Origin: Nitrospirota bacterium
GTDB taxonomy: Bacteria > Nitrospirota > Thermodesulfovibrionia > Thermodesulfovibrionales > Magnetobacteriaceae
Length of the DNA: 32,844 nt
Reading direction: 5' to 3'
Assembly (NCBI GenBank): GCA_015233045.1
Contig: JADFYL010000015.1
Span: forward strand, 1-32,844
Shown here: positions 1 through 8,439 of the stretch, one piece after another
How the letters are laid out: every line of letters begins with the position of its first letter
Numbering within the stretch: position 1 is the stretch's first letter
Notes under the pieces: model-generated
Told to the model about the DNA's origin: nothing
Database searches by the model: none
What the model saw: only the letters and a program-made list of their open reading frames with translations
Translations under genes and position numbers: made by a program

Positions 1-912
1 GTTTAACCGGTAGTAGAGGTCTTCTCTGAATTTCCCCGTTGACAGGAGGTTTGTAATGTTTTTATTTGTTGCCGCAATGATTCTGACGTTTACCTTAATA
101 GATTTGACGCCGCCGACTCTGAAAAACTCCCCCTCTTCGATAAACAGAAGGAGTTTTGCCTGTAGATTTGGGGAAAGCTCGGCTATCTCATCAAGGAAAA
201 GAGTGCCTGAGTCGGCTATCTCAACCAGTCCTTGTTTGGTTTTCAGCGCACCCGTAAACGCCCCTGCTTCGTAACCAAACAGCTCGCTGCTCAGGAGTTC
301 CTCTGTGAGCGTGGCGCAGTTTATAGATAGGTACGGCCTGTCCTGCCTCTTGCCTGAGTAATGAATCAACCGGGCTATGAGGCTTTTGCCAACGCCGCTT
401 TCGCCGGTTAATATGAGATTACAGTCGGAGCCTTTCATGCTTTCTATCAGTGCGACGATTCGCTTCATGCCCGGGCTGTTGGCCGTGACGCTAAACTTCT
501 TGTTTATAGCGAGTGCCGCCTTTAATGCGGTATTTTCCCTCTGCATCAGCTTGTGTTCTTTAAGTTTGGATACCTTAAGGATTAACTCGTCAAGCTCGAA
601 CGGTTTGGTGATGTAGTCGGAAGCGCCTTTTCTCATGGCCTCAACGGCTGACTCAATACTGCCATAGGCGGTGATGATTATCACCTCAATCTCGGGATAT
701 TTTTCTTTTATTATCTCAAGAAGCCTGATACCGTTTAACTTTGGCATTTTTATGTCTGAAATCAGGACATGGAAGCTGCCCTTTTCGATTTTAGCAAGGG
801 CATCCTCTCCATCTCTTGCCGTTACCGTTTCATATCCCTCTTTCTCTAAGACATAAACGATATGGTTTAGCGTTATCTCTTCGTCCTCAGCTACAAGTAT
901 CTTAAGCTTCAC
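1..912 (-). CDS. Sigma-54-dependent response regulator, NtrC family (3' part cut by window edge)
   Basis: Transcription activator that, once phosphorylated by its kinase, remodels sigma-54 RNA polymerase. About 304 residues are visible. A receiver domain has the acidic pocket E9-D10 and phospho-acceptor Asp53 (in ISDIKMPK), with TKPF near residue 103. It is followed by the AAA+ domain with Walker A GESGVGKS, the sigma-54 contact loop GAFTGA (intact) and Walker B TLFLDEIAEL. The frame is still open at base 1 (ending FREDLYYRLN), so the rest of the AAA+ domain and the expected HTH lie outside. The start is a GTG at 912-910, inside the last codons of the upstream kinase gene (11-nt overlap), which implies translational coupling and a cognate pair. 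The target genes cannot be seen. Confidence 0.93.
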   Translation of the reverse strand, partial: MKLKILVAEDEEITLNHIVYVLEKEGYETVTARDGEDALAKIEKGSFHVLISDIKMPKLNGIRLLEIIKEKYPEIEVIIITAYGSIESAVEAMRKGASDYITKPFELDELILKVSKLKEHKLMQRENTALKAALAINKKFSVTANSPGMKRIVALIESMKGSDCNLILTGESGVGKSLIARLIHYSGKRQDRPYLSINCATLTEELLSSELFGYEAGAFTGALKTKQGLVEIADSGTLFLDEIAELSPNLQAKLLLFIEEGEFFRVGGVKSIKVNVRIIAATNKNITNLLSTGKFREDLYYRLN

Positions 913-2479
913 TATCGTGTCCACCTGTGGGCAGCGTAATAATAAAAGAGGTTGACTTTCCATGGTCACTTTCCACTTTCAAATCACCAGCGTGTTTTTT
1001 CACTATATTATATACTATTGCAAGCCCTAAACCGGTACCTTTGTCTTTAGTTGTAAAAAAAGGCTCAAATATTTTCTCTACATCCCCGGCGGCAATCCCT
1101 CCTCCAGTGTCCGAGATCATTATCTTTACCGAACCGTCCGCTGTTTCAAGTCTAACCGACAGCACTCCACTGCCTTGCATTGCCTCTACCGCGTTTAAAA
1201 ACAGATTGATAAACACCCTTTCTATCTGCTCCGAATCTACCGCGATGACGGCATTTTCGCCTTCGACAATAAATTCGATATGTTCAACATCTGTCACAAA
1301 GGCGATTTGTTTATACGCGTTATCAATTAACGAATAAACATCCACGTTCACGGCGACAATCTTCCTGCCCCGCGCAAATTCAAGCAAGTCACCTATTATG
1401 AATTTGACCCGTTTGGTTTGTCCGAGTACATCTTCGGTGATTTTTTTGAGAAACGGAGAGGCGCTGTCTCCTATTTCCCTTAGGAGCACCTGTGCCGAGA
1501 GGTAAATATTATTTAGGGGATTGTTGAGTTCATGCGCCACTCCAGAGGCCAGCGTTCCTATGGCGGCAAGTTTTCTGCTTTGAAGAAGCTCTTCGCTTTT
1601 TATCTGTAGTTCTCTTTCTCGCTGGGTTATTTGATTTTCCATTTCATAGAACTTTTGAAACAGAATCCCAAGCTCATCTCTGTCGTTCATCAATGCCGAT
1701 GCGGGGCGTGAGCCGCTCATAAAAAATCCTTTCCCAGCGTTTTCCACAATTCTTACCAGGCGATTCAGCCTGTTTGCCAGATTATTGCTGATAATAAACA
1801 GCATTCCAAGCCCGACGGCGAAAAAAAGCGGCAGCAGCACGAGTATGGCAAGCTGCGACGAGCGCACAGCGCCGTCAACCTTGCCGCGTGCCGCCCTGTC
1901 CAGCTCGTTTGCCGCGTTTACAATGTTTTCCCCTATCTTTCTTAGCGTGTATATATCTGTGTCGAGGGTTTTTAATCCAGTTACGAGGGAATCGTTGGGG
2001 GACAACACCGCGGTCTTTTCAAGGAACTCGCCGGCCTTCATCGGTATATCAGTAAATGTTGATTCTATGAGGGAAATAAGCCCTTTGTCCATGTTGGTCA
2101 GGGATATTTGTCTCTTTAGAATATTCACTGAGGATTCGATTTTTGTGAATACCACCTCGTATTGTCTGACTAGTTCATGGAGGGTGGACAGACTTTCTTT
2201 TTTATTTATTGCCAACTGTTGAAATAGGATTTCGTTTAAATCGCTCAGGTATCCATAGACCAGCCGGGACTCTTCGTCCGCCTCTGATGAGCCGTAGAGA
2301 AAGAAATTCTTTTCATGCCTTCGCAGTTGAAGACATTTTCCGCGTATAGTGTCAGTCGTCTCAAGATATGCGATTTCATTTTTAATTTTAATGAAATTGG
2401 CGTACTCAATTGCCGACAAGAAGACGACTATAACGCCCGTCGCCATGAAACTCATTAGTATTTTATTTTTCAGTGACAT
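902..2479 (-). CDS. Membrane sensor histidine kinase (HAMP-HisKA-HATPase)
   Basis: Partner kinase of the NtrC-type regulator that overlaps its 3' end. The 525-residue protein has an N-terminal membrane helix (about 8-26), a periplasmic, mostly helical sensor region (about 30-205), a second membrane helix (about 208-231), a HAMP-like linker, and a HisKA H-box with phospho-acceptor His316 (ASGVAHELNNPL). The ATPase domain carries the N-box NLFLNAVEA, G1 DTGGGI, F-box FEPFFTTK and G2 GTGLGLAI. All catalytic boxes look intact. The ATG at 2479 is preceded by AGAGG at 6-nt spacing. The periplasmic region resembles helical-bundle sensors, but I cannot name its ligand. This arrangement is common for NtrB/ZraS-like systems. 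Confidence 0.93.
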   Translation of the reverse strand: MSLKNKILMSFMATGVIVVFLSAIEYANFIKIKNEIAYLETTDTIRGKCLQLRRHEKNFFLYGSSEADEESRLVYGYLSDLNEILFQQLAINKKESLSTLHELVRQYEVVFTKIESSVNILKRQISLTNMDKGLISLIESTFTDIPMKAGEFLEKTAVLSPNDSLVTGLKTLDTDIYTLRKIGENIVNAANELDRAARGKVDGAVRSSQLAILVLLPLFFAVGLGMLFIISNNLANRLNRLVRIVENAGKGFFMSGSRPASALMNDRDELGILFQKFYEMENQITQRERELQIKSEELLQSRKLAAIGTLASGVAHELNNPLNNIYLSAQVLLREIGDSASPFLKKITEDVLGQTKRVKFIIGDLLEFARGRKIVAVNVDVYSLIDNAYKQIAFVTDVEHIEFIVEGENAVIAVDSEQIERVFINLFLNAVEAMQGSGVLSVRLETADGSVKIMISDTGGGIAAGDVEKIFEPFFTTKDKGTGLGLAIVYNIVKKHAGDLKVESDHGKSTSFIITLPTGGHDSEA

Positions 2480-2514
2480 TGCTGGCCTCTATGACACCCC
2501 AAGCTGTGGCTTCA

Positions 2515-2790
2515 TTAAGACATTATATTACATAGCTCATATGGATTGAAACTGTATTTCACTTTTACGTACCATATTCTTTTTGTTTGGGACTCGGATA
2601 GTGGTTGAGTAAGTTTTGTGCCAAATAGACAGTTGCCACTTCCTTTACTGATGAAATACTTATCTTTAATCCATGCGGAGGATTTGTTATGGTGTTCACG
2701 TTTAGCCCATCTCCACAGTAGATAAACTGCCTTACCCATTACAAATGAGTTACCGCGTTGTACAATGCGAAAGAAACTTAGAGAGGATTC
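2515..2790 (-). pseudogene. Group II intron maturase relic (C-terminal fragment)
   Basis: The reading frame at 2739-2515, with in-frame residues upstream to about 2790, matches from memory the end of the maturase (X) region of group II intron-encoded proteins. Key residues are YLLWRWAKREHHNKS, WIKDKYF, LFGTK, and a run ending KVKYSFNPYE just where an HNH endonuclease domain (usually starting NPYDP) would follow. Reverse transcriptase, HNH and the domain V/VI RNA are all missing. A TAG at about 2799-2797 closes the frame upstream. It fills most of the 340-bp gap between the dikinase and the kinase gene and is therefore a decayed insertion. The edges are approximate. Confidence 0.72.
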
Positions 2791-2819
2791 TGTATTCTAT
2801 AACTGATAAGCTTATGGCT

Positions 2820-5800
2820 TTATATCCCAACCTGAGGGCGGCTCTGAAGCACATAGTACCGCCCGTCGGCGTATGCGCCCTCGATGTCTTGTGCACTGCC
2901 GAACGCCGCTTCTACTACGGTGCCTATCTCTTTTATCCTTGACAACAGCTCGTCTCTAAACGCCTCGTCTCTGAGAAGTGGACTTTTCGAATAATCAAGC
3001 AGCACGCTCTTAGGCGCTCTCATTGTAATTGAATCATATAGCCCCGCCCCGGCAAACCCCGACAGGTCCTCGACATTGGAGTCTGACCTAAATATCAGGC
3101 CGTCTGCGTAAAGTCCAAAACTCTTTCCCGGATAGGCGGCAACACTCGGGACGCCGCCGTCTTTCTTACACGTAAAACTCAGGGCACGGCCGGGGTGGTT
3201 GCCTACAAGGGTCTCCCCTAGTCCCAAAACTACCTCCGCAAATATCTCGTCTTTCGCGTCGGTCACCGGATTTACCGTGTGGATTACGAATGCGTAGTCG
3301 GCCTTGACTATCTCCTGAATAAGCACGGCCATTGAGATGCCTTCGTGGGGATTGCCGCCGAAGTTTTTGACGCGGCTCAGGTATGCGCGTTCGTTCCAGA
3401 GCGATGCCCATACCTTCTTTATACATTGCACAGCCCTTTGGCCCTCTGACGCCGGGTATGTGACGCCGACTTCTGACATAACCCCTGCCAACAACGACAT
3501 AAACTCATCAGGGATTATCAACCCCTCAACAAGGGCGCGCAGCTTTGGAAGCGCCGTCGGAGTTATGTCTTTTAGCAGACCGATGTATTTGGCATTCATC
3601 TCAGGATTAAAACTGAGCACCTTCTCCATTGCCCCGAATGGGATTACAACTGAGGGCGGCAGGGTTATCCAGTCCGGCACTTTACCGCGGAGGGCGGCAA
3701 GGTTCATTGACTTGCCTCCGGCGGTGGCGTGGTTGACATCCCTTACAGGCAGCGCGAACGAGGTGAACTCATACGGCGGGGCTTTCAGGACATATATCTC
3801 TCCCTGAGAATTATTCACGTCTGACGCCAAAGGTTGTGTCGTCTCATTAAATGCAACGCCCCCCGCGGATGTTATCGTGAGTGAGACGTAATGCCCTGAC
3901 AAGGCTCTAAGTGACTCTAATGCGGTGGAATCATAGCATGTCGCAAACAGTACGCGCGCGTTTCTTGCCCTTACCGCCACGTGAGACACTATGTCTGTCA
4001 TATCAGGCGATATGACAGCGGACACGCCACGGGGGATTTCCTCGTCTCCCGTGACCTTGCCCGCTATGACAACGGCCAGGCAGTCGAATGTCTTGTCCGC
4101 AATCTGATAGAGCGTATCTACAACCACGACCTTCCCGTCGGCCTCAAACGGACTTATCACCTGCCATGCTCCGAGGTTATGTTCCTTTCTGATCACCTCA
4201 TTAAGGCGTCTTAAGAGCATCGAAAGGACAAAGGGCGGCTGCCCTCGAAGCAACTCCTCAGTGAACATATTAATCGTCCATGGGGCGGCGTTAAACGCCC
4301 GTCCGAGGAGTTCGGCCTTTTTCTGAAATTGCGTATAATACCACTCTATGGCATCGCCGAGTATTCGCTGCAGCCGCTCTGTGGCGCTGAGGACATGTAA
4401 TACCCAGTCGGCGGCGCCCACCGGCGGCAGGCTTCTCAGATGCACGGCGCAGAGGCGAAGCTCCTCGTCAACGCGGCTGTCGCTGGCGGTGAGGTTTTCA
4501 GCGGCCAGAATGACAAACGCAACAAGCACCGCCTTGTCCAGTAGTTCTGCGCGCCCTGTGAGGAGGCGGATGAACTCGGCAAGAGATAGGCCAAGAAGCA
4601 GCATCTCCCGCACCCTATGCACATCTCTTTCGGCACCCAACATCTGTGTGAGTCTGCCCCGCACCCATGTCGCGGCGGTAAAGAGGTCTTTAATCTTGCC
4701 CATGTCAGAGGTGTCTTTGTTTTGCCCTATAAAATGAAGCGCGCTTTTGATCTCGTCGTCGAACAGGTGGGAGGAGCTGCTTAGGGCACGGTCAAGGTCA
4801 GTGCAACTGTGTACGGCCTTTAGGGTCTTTAAATAGCCCTCAAAATCGTGAATGAGGGCGTCCTTCAGATGTGGGACGAAGTCAGGGTGTGTCCGAATCG
4901 GCCGTTCAAAGCCCCTAAGGCGCTCCTCTGTAACGCCGCCGCTATTTAATACCTCATAGAACCTGCCGCGGTCGCCGTTACTTCGCAGGAAGGCAAGGTA
5001 GGCCTCGCAGATTACCATATCGTCGGCTGTGGCATTGTTATGGAGCTTTTGATGCCACTCTTCAAGAAAATGGCCGGAGACTTCCTTTATCCTGTGGCGG
5101 TGCATTATCTGAAGGATTTCGTCTCTGATGCGCTGCCCGTCCCCGCCCGGCCCCATCGTCATGAGCATCAGCGGAATAAACGGGCGCACCCGCGGGGTGT
5201 TAATATAAATCTCCGCAAGTTTGAGCGTCAGGCGGTCTTGTGCATGGCTTAGCTCACGCGGCTGTGTGTTGTAGTTTCTCTGCCAGGCAAGCTGCCTAAG
5301 TGCCGAGAAGCGCAGCCAGACAACAAGCAGCGCAAAGCCATCCGCGTCCCCTCCCATCCGCTCACAGAGCTTGTAGCACAAATTAAACCTGTGCATAAGC
5401 GTCCATGAGTTGCCGCTCATTTCGGCCTTGACAATCTCACTGGCATATTCGTTCAGAACTTCGCCGCCGCGCTCTCCAACCTGAGGTGCTATGGGGATAT
5501 AGAAATTCTGCCCGCCGCGCTTGAGCCATTGGCCGGTTGAGGGCAGATGTAAGACAAACGTGAAAAACTGCGGCGCAGACTCAGCAGGGAATTCCAGATG
5601 AATGTATCCGTATCCCCTCTCAGTAAGGCCAAACGGGGAATCCACGGCGCTGGCGTGGCGCATAGAACCCTCAGGGGCTGATATCTCAGGGGGCGGCGAG
5701 AGCCAGCCCTCACCCATAGCTATGGATACCCCCCAGTGCAGCACCACATTCACGGGCGACGTGGTGTACAGGTCAAGGGCGTAGCCGCCGCCTATGTTGG

Positions 5801-5894
5801 TAACTGCCGCAGAGAGGCGCGCTCCATTGTCAAACACGTGGTTCAACACGGCAATGCTGCCGTTGACAGTTGGCAATTCGGGAGATGCCGACAT
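2820..5894 (-). CDS. Alpha-glucan, water dikinase-like protein (plant GWD type)
   Basis: Predicted to phosphorylate alpha-glucan (glycogen/starch-like) with the beta-phosphate of ATP through a phosphohistidine intermediate, releasing AMP and Pi. The 1024-residue protein has four parts. Residues 1-135 resemble a CBM45-type starch-binding domain (LHWGVS, WLKRGGQNFYIPI). The GWD-specific middle includes LEEWHQKLHNNATADD near 278 and LKAVHSCTDLDRAL near 358. The swivelling phosphohistidine domain has His638 in SHVAVRARN. The C-terminal PEP-synthase-like ATP-grasp domain (about 720-1024) ends QDIEGAYADGRYYVLQSRP. The middle and the SHVxVRARN block point to GWD rather than PEP synthase or PPDK, and no PEP-binding TIM barrel follows. 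Plant GWD is roughly 1400 residues with two CBM45 repeats; here I see one. The ATG overlaps the stop of a possible upstream 35-codon ORF (TAATG). Confidence 0.88.
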   Translation of the reverse strand: MSASPELPTVNGSIAVLNHVFDNGARLSAAVTNIGGGYALDLYTTSPVNVVLHWGVSIAMGEGWLSPPPEISAPEGSMRHASAVDSPFGLTERGYGYIHLEFPAESAPQFFTFVLHLPSTGQWLKRGGQNFYIPIAPQVGERGGEVLNEYASEIVKAEMSGNSWTLMHRFNLCYKLCERMGGDADGFALLVVWLRFSALRQLAWQRNYNTQPRELSHAQDRLTLKLAEIYINTPRVRPFIPLMLMTMGPGGDGQRIRDEILQIMHRHRIKEVSGHFLEEWHQKLHNNATADDMVICEAYLAFLRSNGDRGRFYEVLNSGGVTEERLRGFERPIRTHPDFVPHLKDALIHDFEGYLKTLKAVHSCTDLDRALSSSSHLFDDEIKSALHFIGQNKDTSDMGKIKDLFTAATWVRGRLTQMLGAERDVHRVREMLLLGLSLAEFIRLLTGRAELLDKAVLVAFVILAAENLTASDSRVDEELRLCAVHLRSLPPVGAADWVLHVLSATERLQRILGDAIEWYYTQFQKKAELLGRAFNAAPWTINMFTEELLRGQPPFVLSMLLRRLNEVIRKEHNLGAWQVISPFEADGKVVVVDTLYQIADKTFDCLAVVIAGKVTGDEEIPRGVSAVISPDMTDIVSHVAVRARNARVLFATCYDSTALESLRALSGHYVSLTITSAGGVAFNETTQPLASDVNNSQGEIYVLKAPPYEFTSFALPVRDVNHATAGGKSMNLAALRGKVPDWITLPPSVVIPFGAMEKVLSFNPEMNAKYIGLLKDITPTALPKLRALVEGLIIPDEFMSLLAGVMSEVGVTYPASEGQRAVQCIKKVWASLWNERAYLSRVKNFGGNPHEGISMAVLIQEIVKADYAFVIHTVNPVTDAKDEIFAEVVLGLGETLVGNHPGRALSFTCKKDGGVPSVAAYPGKSFGLYADGLIFRSDSNVEDLSGFAGAGLYDSITMRAPKSVLLDYSKSPLLRDEAFRDELLSRIKEIGTVVEAAFGSAQDIEGAYADGRYYVLQSRPQVGI

Positions 5895-6001
5895 TACGCC
5901 TTGCCCTGTGCTGAAAACCGCAAAGACAGTTGCCCACCGTCCCCTTTGACGACGAGTATCCTCTGGCCTCGCTTTAACATAAGCTCATAATTTTTTCGCA
6001 T
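5894..6001 (-). CDS. Possible 35-residue ORF coupled to the glucan dikinase gene
   Basis: ATG at 6001-5999 is preceded by AGAAGGA at 5-nt spacing. The frame runs 35 codons (starting MRKNYELMLKRGQRILVV, ending FSAQGKA) and stops with TAA sharing one base with the dikinase ATG (TAATG). The dikinase ATG has no clear ribosome-binding site of its own outside this frame, so the small ORF could deliver ribosomes to it. Alternatively it is the true N-terminus of the dikinase, joined by a -1 shift, since the peptide looks like a beta-strand-rich start of a carbohydrate-binding domain. I do not recognise it as a family. Confidence 0.42.
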   Translation of the reverse strand: MRKNYELMLKRGQRILVVKGDGGQLSLRFSAQGKA

Positions 6002-6093
6002 TAATTTCCTTCTCGCACATGGGTAGCCCGCATATGGCAGCCGGGGGGTGTCCCGCGTGTATGGCAGTCAGGGGAGGTGGTGATAAGCCCGCG

Positions 6094-6666
6094 TCAGGTT
6101 TTATCTTTGACGATGGAGACAATTTTTTTGTGATATGACAGGATGGCCTCTTTGACCTTTCCGCCCATCTGCTCATCCTGAGAATGAAGGGAAATCAGAT
6201 GTTGTCCTTCTTCGTCAATGTGGCGGACAAGCTCGTCCCATATAATACGTGTTTGCTCAAGCTTGTCAACGATGGAGTTTACGCCGCCGACGAATTCCTT
6301 GACCAGATAGACATCCCTTTCGCGCAAAGACAGGCGCTTTGTGGTGTCCCCCCCCAGAATCTCACTCATATCCTTTAGCAGTCGCTTAAACGGGCTTAGA
6401 ATCCGGTACGCAAAAAATACGATGAGAAATATTGAGGCAACTCCATAACACAGAAACACAACTGAAAAGGCGATGACGCCCCGATAGGTCATAGCGGCGT
6501 TTGCGCCCTGAATCGGGCTGGAGTATTTTGTTAAGATGACCGCAACGACAACGACCATGATAACCGCCGCCCCTATGACAAGTGCGATTAGTAGATTCAG
6601 CCTGTCAGCAAATACGAAGCGCTGCCGCTGGGAAAAAACACTATTTCCGGCTCCACCCTCTTCCAC
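6094..6666 (-). CDS. Two-helix membrane protein with HAMP-like cytoplasmic domain
   Basis: A 190-residue inner-membrane protein with hydrophobic helices at about 24-46 and 62-88. A short loop separates them, followed directly by a HAMP-like segment (YRILSPFKRLLKDMSEIL, about 87-140) and a helical cytoplasmic tail. There is no kinase, cyclase or methyl-acceptor output domain, so it looks like a stand-alone signal-transducing or structural relay; its function is unknown. The start is GTG at 6666-6664. The next upstream in-frame codon of note is a TAG, and no ATG is available before the first helix. It lies upstream of, and on the same strand as, the glucan dikinase, about 90 bp from the small coupled ORF. 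Confidence 0.72.
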   Translation of the reverse strand: MEEGGAGNSVFSQRQRFVFADRLNLLIALVIGAAVIMVVVVAVILTKYSSPIQGANAAMTYRGVIAFSVVFLCYGVASIFLIVFFAYRILSPFKRLLKDMSEILGGDTTKRLSLRERDVYLVKEFVGGVNSIVDKLEQTRIIWDELVRHIDEEGQHLISLHSQDEQMGGKVKEAILSYHKKIVSIVKDKT

Positions 6667-6772
6667 GATAGTCTATTGTAACATTATGCCGCACAATTTA
6701 AAAAGAGCAATAAAAAAAAAGACACAACTAAAAATTCACTGTGAAATTAATGCCGTGACCGATGAGTACACA

Positions 6773-7399
6773 TCACGCCGTTTTGCGAAGCAAAAAGCCC
6801 TTTATAAAACCCAACGGGTCTCCCTTTATCTCTTTTGTGACCGTCACGGGCTGGCCCTTAATGACTTCGTCAAACGACCTGATGACGGTGCAAAAATTGT
6901 ATTTCATCACTAAGTCAATCCCGGCCATAAACGAATCCGCCCACGCTGGCACCCTGATGAGGTGGTCGTATATGAGAATTTCTCCCTCTGGTTTAAGAAC
7001 TCTCACGATTTCTGAGAATGCCTTTTGCGGGTCAGCTACGCACGTAATGAACAGATCGAGGATTGCCTTATCGAATGTATTGGGGGGGAAGTCCATGTTT
7101 TCCGCGTCCATTATGTGGAGGGTGATGGATTTAGTATTATGCCGGATTCTGTTTCTCGCAATAGCAAGCATTACTTCGCTGATGTCAACGCCGTCAACCG
7201 AAACGCCGCGTGGAATATATGACAAATCGTAGCCGCTGCCAACGCCGGGAACTATCACCCTGTCGCCCGGTTGAAACCTGAGCATAGCGATTGCCTTTCT
7301 CCGCCAGCTACGCAGCGGCAGCATCATCATCGGGTAAAAAAAAGGAATAAACGTGTTAAAAGATATCTGTTTAAGGATATTCTTGAGTTCAAACTTCAT
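6773..7399 (-). CDS. Class I SAM-dependent methyltransferase (Methyltransf_11 type)
   Basis: A 208-residue soluble methyltransferase. The AdoMet motif I is VIVPGVGSGYDLSYIP with the acidic motif II end VDGVDIS, then HIMDAENMDFPPNTFD (motif III region) and FDKAILDLFITCVADPQKAF (motif IV), the pattern of UbiE/phospholipid-methyltransferase-like proteins. The substrate is not visible. An N-terminal hydrophobic patch (IPFFYPMMMLPL) may touch the membrane, which would fit a lipid or quinone substrate. I chose ATG at 7399. The frame also extends back to a GTG at 7483, but that extension is Cys/Leu-rich, has no ribosome-binding site and looks non-coding. Confidence 0.85.
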   Translation of the reverse strand: MKFELKNILKQISFNTFIPFFYPMMMLPLRSWRRKAIAMLRFQPGDRVIVPGVGSGYDLSYIPRGVSVDGVDISEVMLAIARNRIRHNTKSITLHIMDAENMDFPPNTFDKAILDLFITCVADPQKAFSEIVRVLKPEGEILIYDHLIRVPAWADSFMAGIDLVMKYNFCTVIRSFDEVIKGQPVTVTKEIKGDPLGFIKGFLLRKTA

Positions 7400-7536
7400 G
7401 CTTATACAGTAGCACAAGTTAAGCAACAAAGACAAGAGCTTGTTAAAATAGCAAGGGCGAAAATTCGATGCTGGCCGCCACACGTCAATATCTTACGGTG
7501 GAATCAGCGATAAAGTTCTCTTTTTTTAGTCAGTTT

Positions 7537-7566
7537 TTGTTTTGCCGCCCCTCGCTCCGATATAAT
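7537..7566 (+). promoter_or_regulatory. Candidate sigma-70 promoter for the glycan genes
   Basis: A TTGTTT hexamer (7537-7542), an 18-bp spacer and a perfect TATAAT (7561-7566) put a start near 7573, upstream of the small ORF and the sugar transferase. No other good promoter is seen in the divergent gap 7400-7588. Confidence 0.5.
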
Positions 7567-7588
7567 ATTTTACAAAAGGGAATAATAA

Positions 7589-7738
7589 ATGCTACGCTAT
7601 GGCCTGTCTATGTATATTGAATGGTTTACTGGCAATGACAATGCGACGATACCCGGCAACTCCGCAAGAGGGTCGTATCTTGAACCTGATGTGGCGATAA
7701 TTAAAATTGACAGAAAAGGAGACACTGTAAGTGGATGA
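7589..7738 (+). CDS. Possible 49-residue protein upstream of sugar transferase
   Basis: ATG at 7589 has AAGGG 8 nt upstream and lies about 16 nt after the predicted transcription start. The 49-codon frame (ending YLEPDVAIIKIDRKGDTVSG) overlaps the GTG of the sugar transferase by 8 nt. The peptide is soluble, mixed in composition and matches nothing I know. It could be a short leader that couples translation to the sugar transferase, or a chance frame. The strong AAGGAG for the downstream GTG lies inside it. Confidence 0.4.
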   Translation: MLRYGLSMYIEWFTGNDNATIPGNSARGSYLEPDVAIIKIDRKGDTVSG

Positions 7739-8405
7739 CAATGACCACAGGGAGGAGCAAAAGTGCGTCCATGGTGTACCTTCCAGAGACGGAGTCTCTC
7801 CTCCTAAAAGTTTATATCAGTCCTTTATAAAACCACTGTACGATAAGGTGCTTTCCTTTTTTTTACTTATCAGTATTGCGCCGGTTTTATTGTTGCTGGC
7901 GTTGTTGGTAAAAATAGACTCCAAAGGCCCTGCAATTTTTAAGCAAAAGAGGGTCGGCTTGCTTGGTAAAGTTTTTACGATATACAAGTTTCGGTCAATG
8001 AGGGAGCCGAGCGGCCTGGATGAAAATCCCTTTACCGCAAAAAACGACCCCCGGCTGACAAGGATCGGGAAAATCATAAGAAATGTCAGGGCAGACGAAC
8101 TCCCGCAACTCTGGAATGTCCTTAAAGGGGATATGAGCTTAATCGGGCCGAGGCCAGAGCAGGTTGAAATCGTCAAACAATTAAACTCCAGCCTGCCTGA
8201 CTACCACCTCAGACATATCGTTAAGCCTGGCATAACCGGATGGGCACAGGTTAAATATAAATACACTGATACAAAAAGCGATGTCCCACAGAAATTACAG
8301 TATGATTTTTATTACATTCAAAACGTGTCATTCAAGATTGACCTGTACATTATGTTTGCAACCCTGAGAGTCGTTTTGTCAGGACAAAACCGAGGTGAAA
8401 GATAA
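7731..8405 (+). CDS. Bacterial sugar transferase (polyprenyl-phosphate glycosyl-1-phosphate transferase)
   Basis: The first membrane step of a surface glycan: transfer of a sugar-1-phosphate from a nucleotide sugar to polyprenyl phosphate. The 224 residues form a small PglC/WcaJ-core enzyme. A single re-entrant hydrophobic helix (about 41-61) is followed by KIDSKGPAIFKQKRVG, IYKFRSM, the catalytic Asp-Glu dyad D122-E123 in ADELPQLWNVLKGDMSLIGPRPE, and GITGWAQV. The start is GTG at 7731 with AAGGAG 9 nt upstream. It lies 34 bp before a TPR glycosyltransferase-like membrane protein, suggesting a shared role in envelope glycan or protein glycosylation. The sugar cannot be told from sequence. Confidence 0.92.
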   Translation: MDDNDHREEQKCVHGVPSRDGVSPPKSLYQSFIKPLYDKVLSFFLLISIAPVLLLLALLVKIDSKGPAIFKQKRVGLLGKVFTIYKFRSMREPSGLDENPFTAKNDPRLTRIGKIIRNVRADELPQLWNVLKGDMSLIGPRPEQVEIVKQLNSSLPDYHLRHIVKPGITGWAQVKYKYTDTKSDVPQKLQYDFYYIQNVSFKIDLYIMFATLRVVLSGQNRGER

Positions 8406-8439
8406 ACGCTGAAATGGTGATAATAGTATATCTCGCACT

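Noticed and set aside
5985-6176. Minus-strand frame of 63 codons between the dikinase and the HAMP-like gene
   Set aside because: Overlaps the 3' end of the HAMP-like gene in another frame, Pro/Lys-rich with no ribosome-binding site; the 35-codon ORF in the same gap has better signals.
7400-7483. N-terminal extension of the methyltransferase from a GTG
   Set aside because: No ribosome-binding site and an atypical Cys/Leu-rich peptide; the ATG at 7399 fits the family better.
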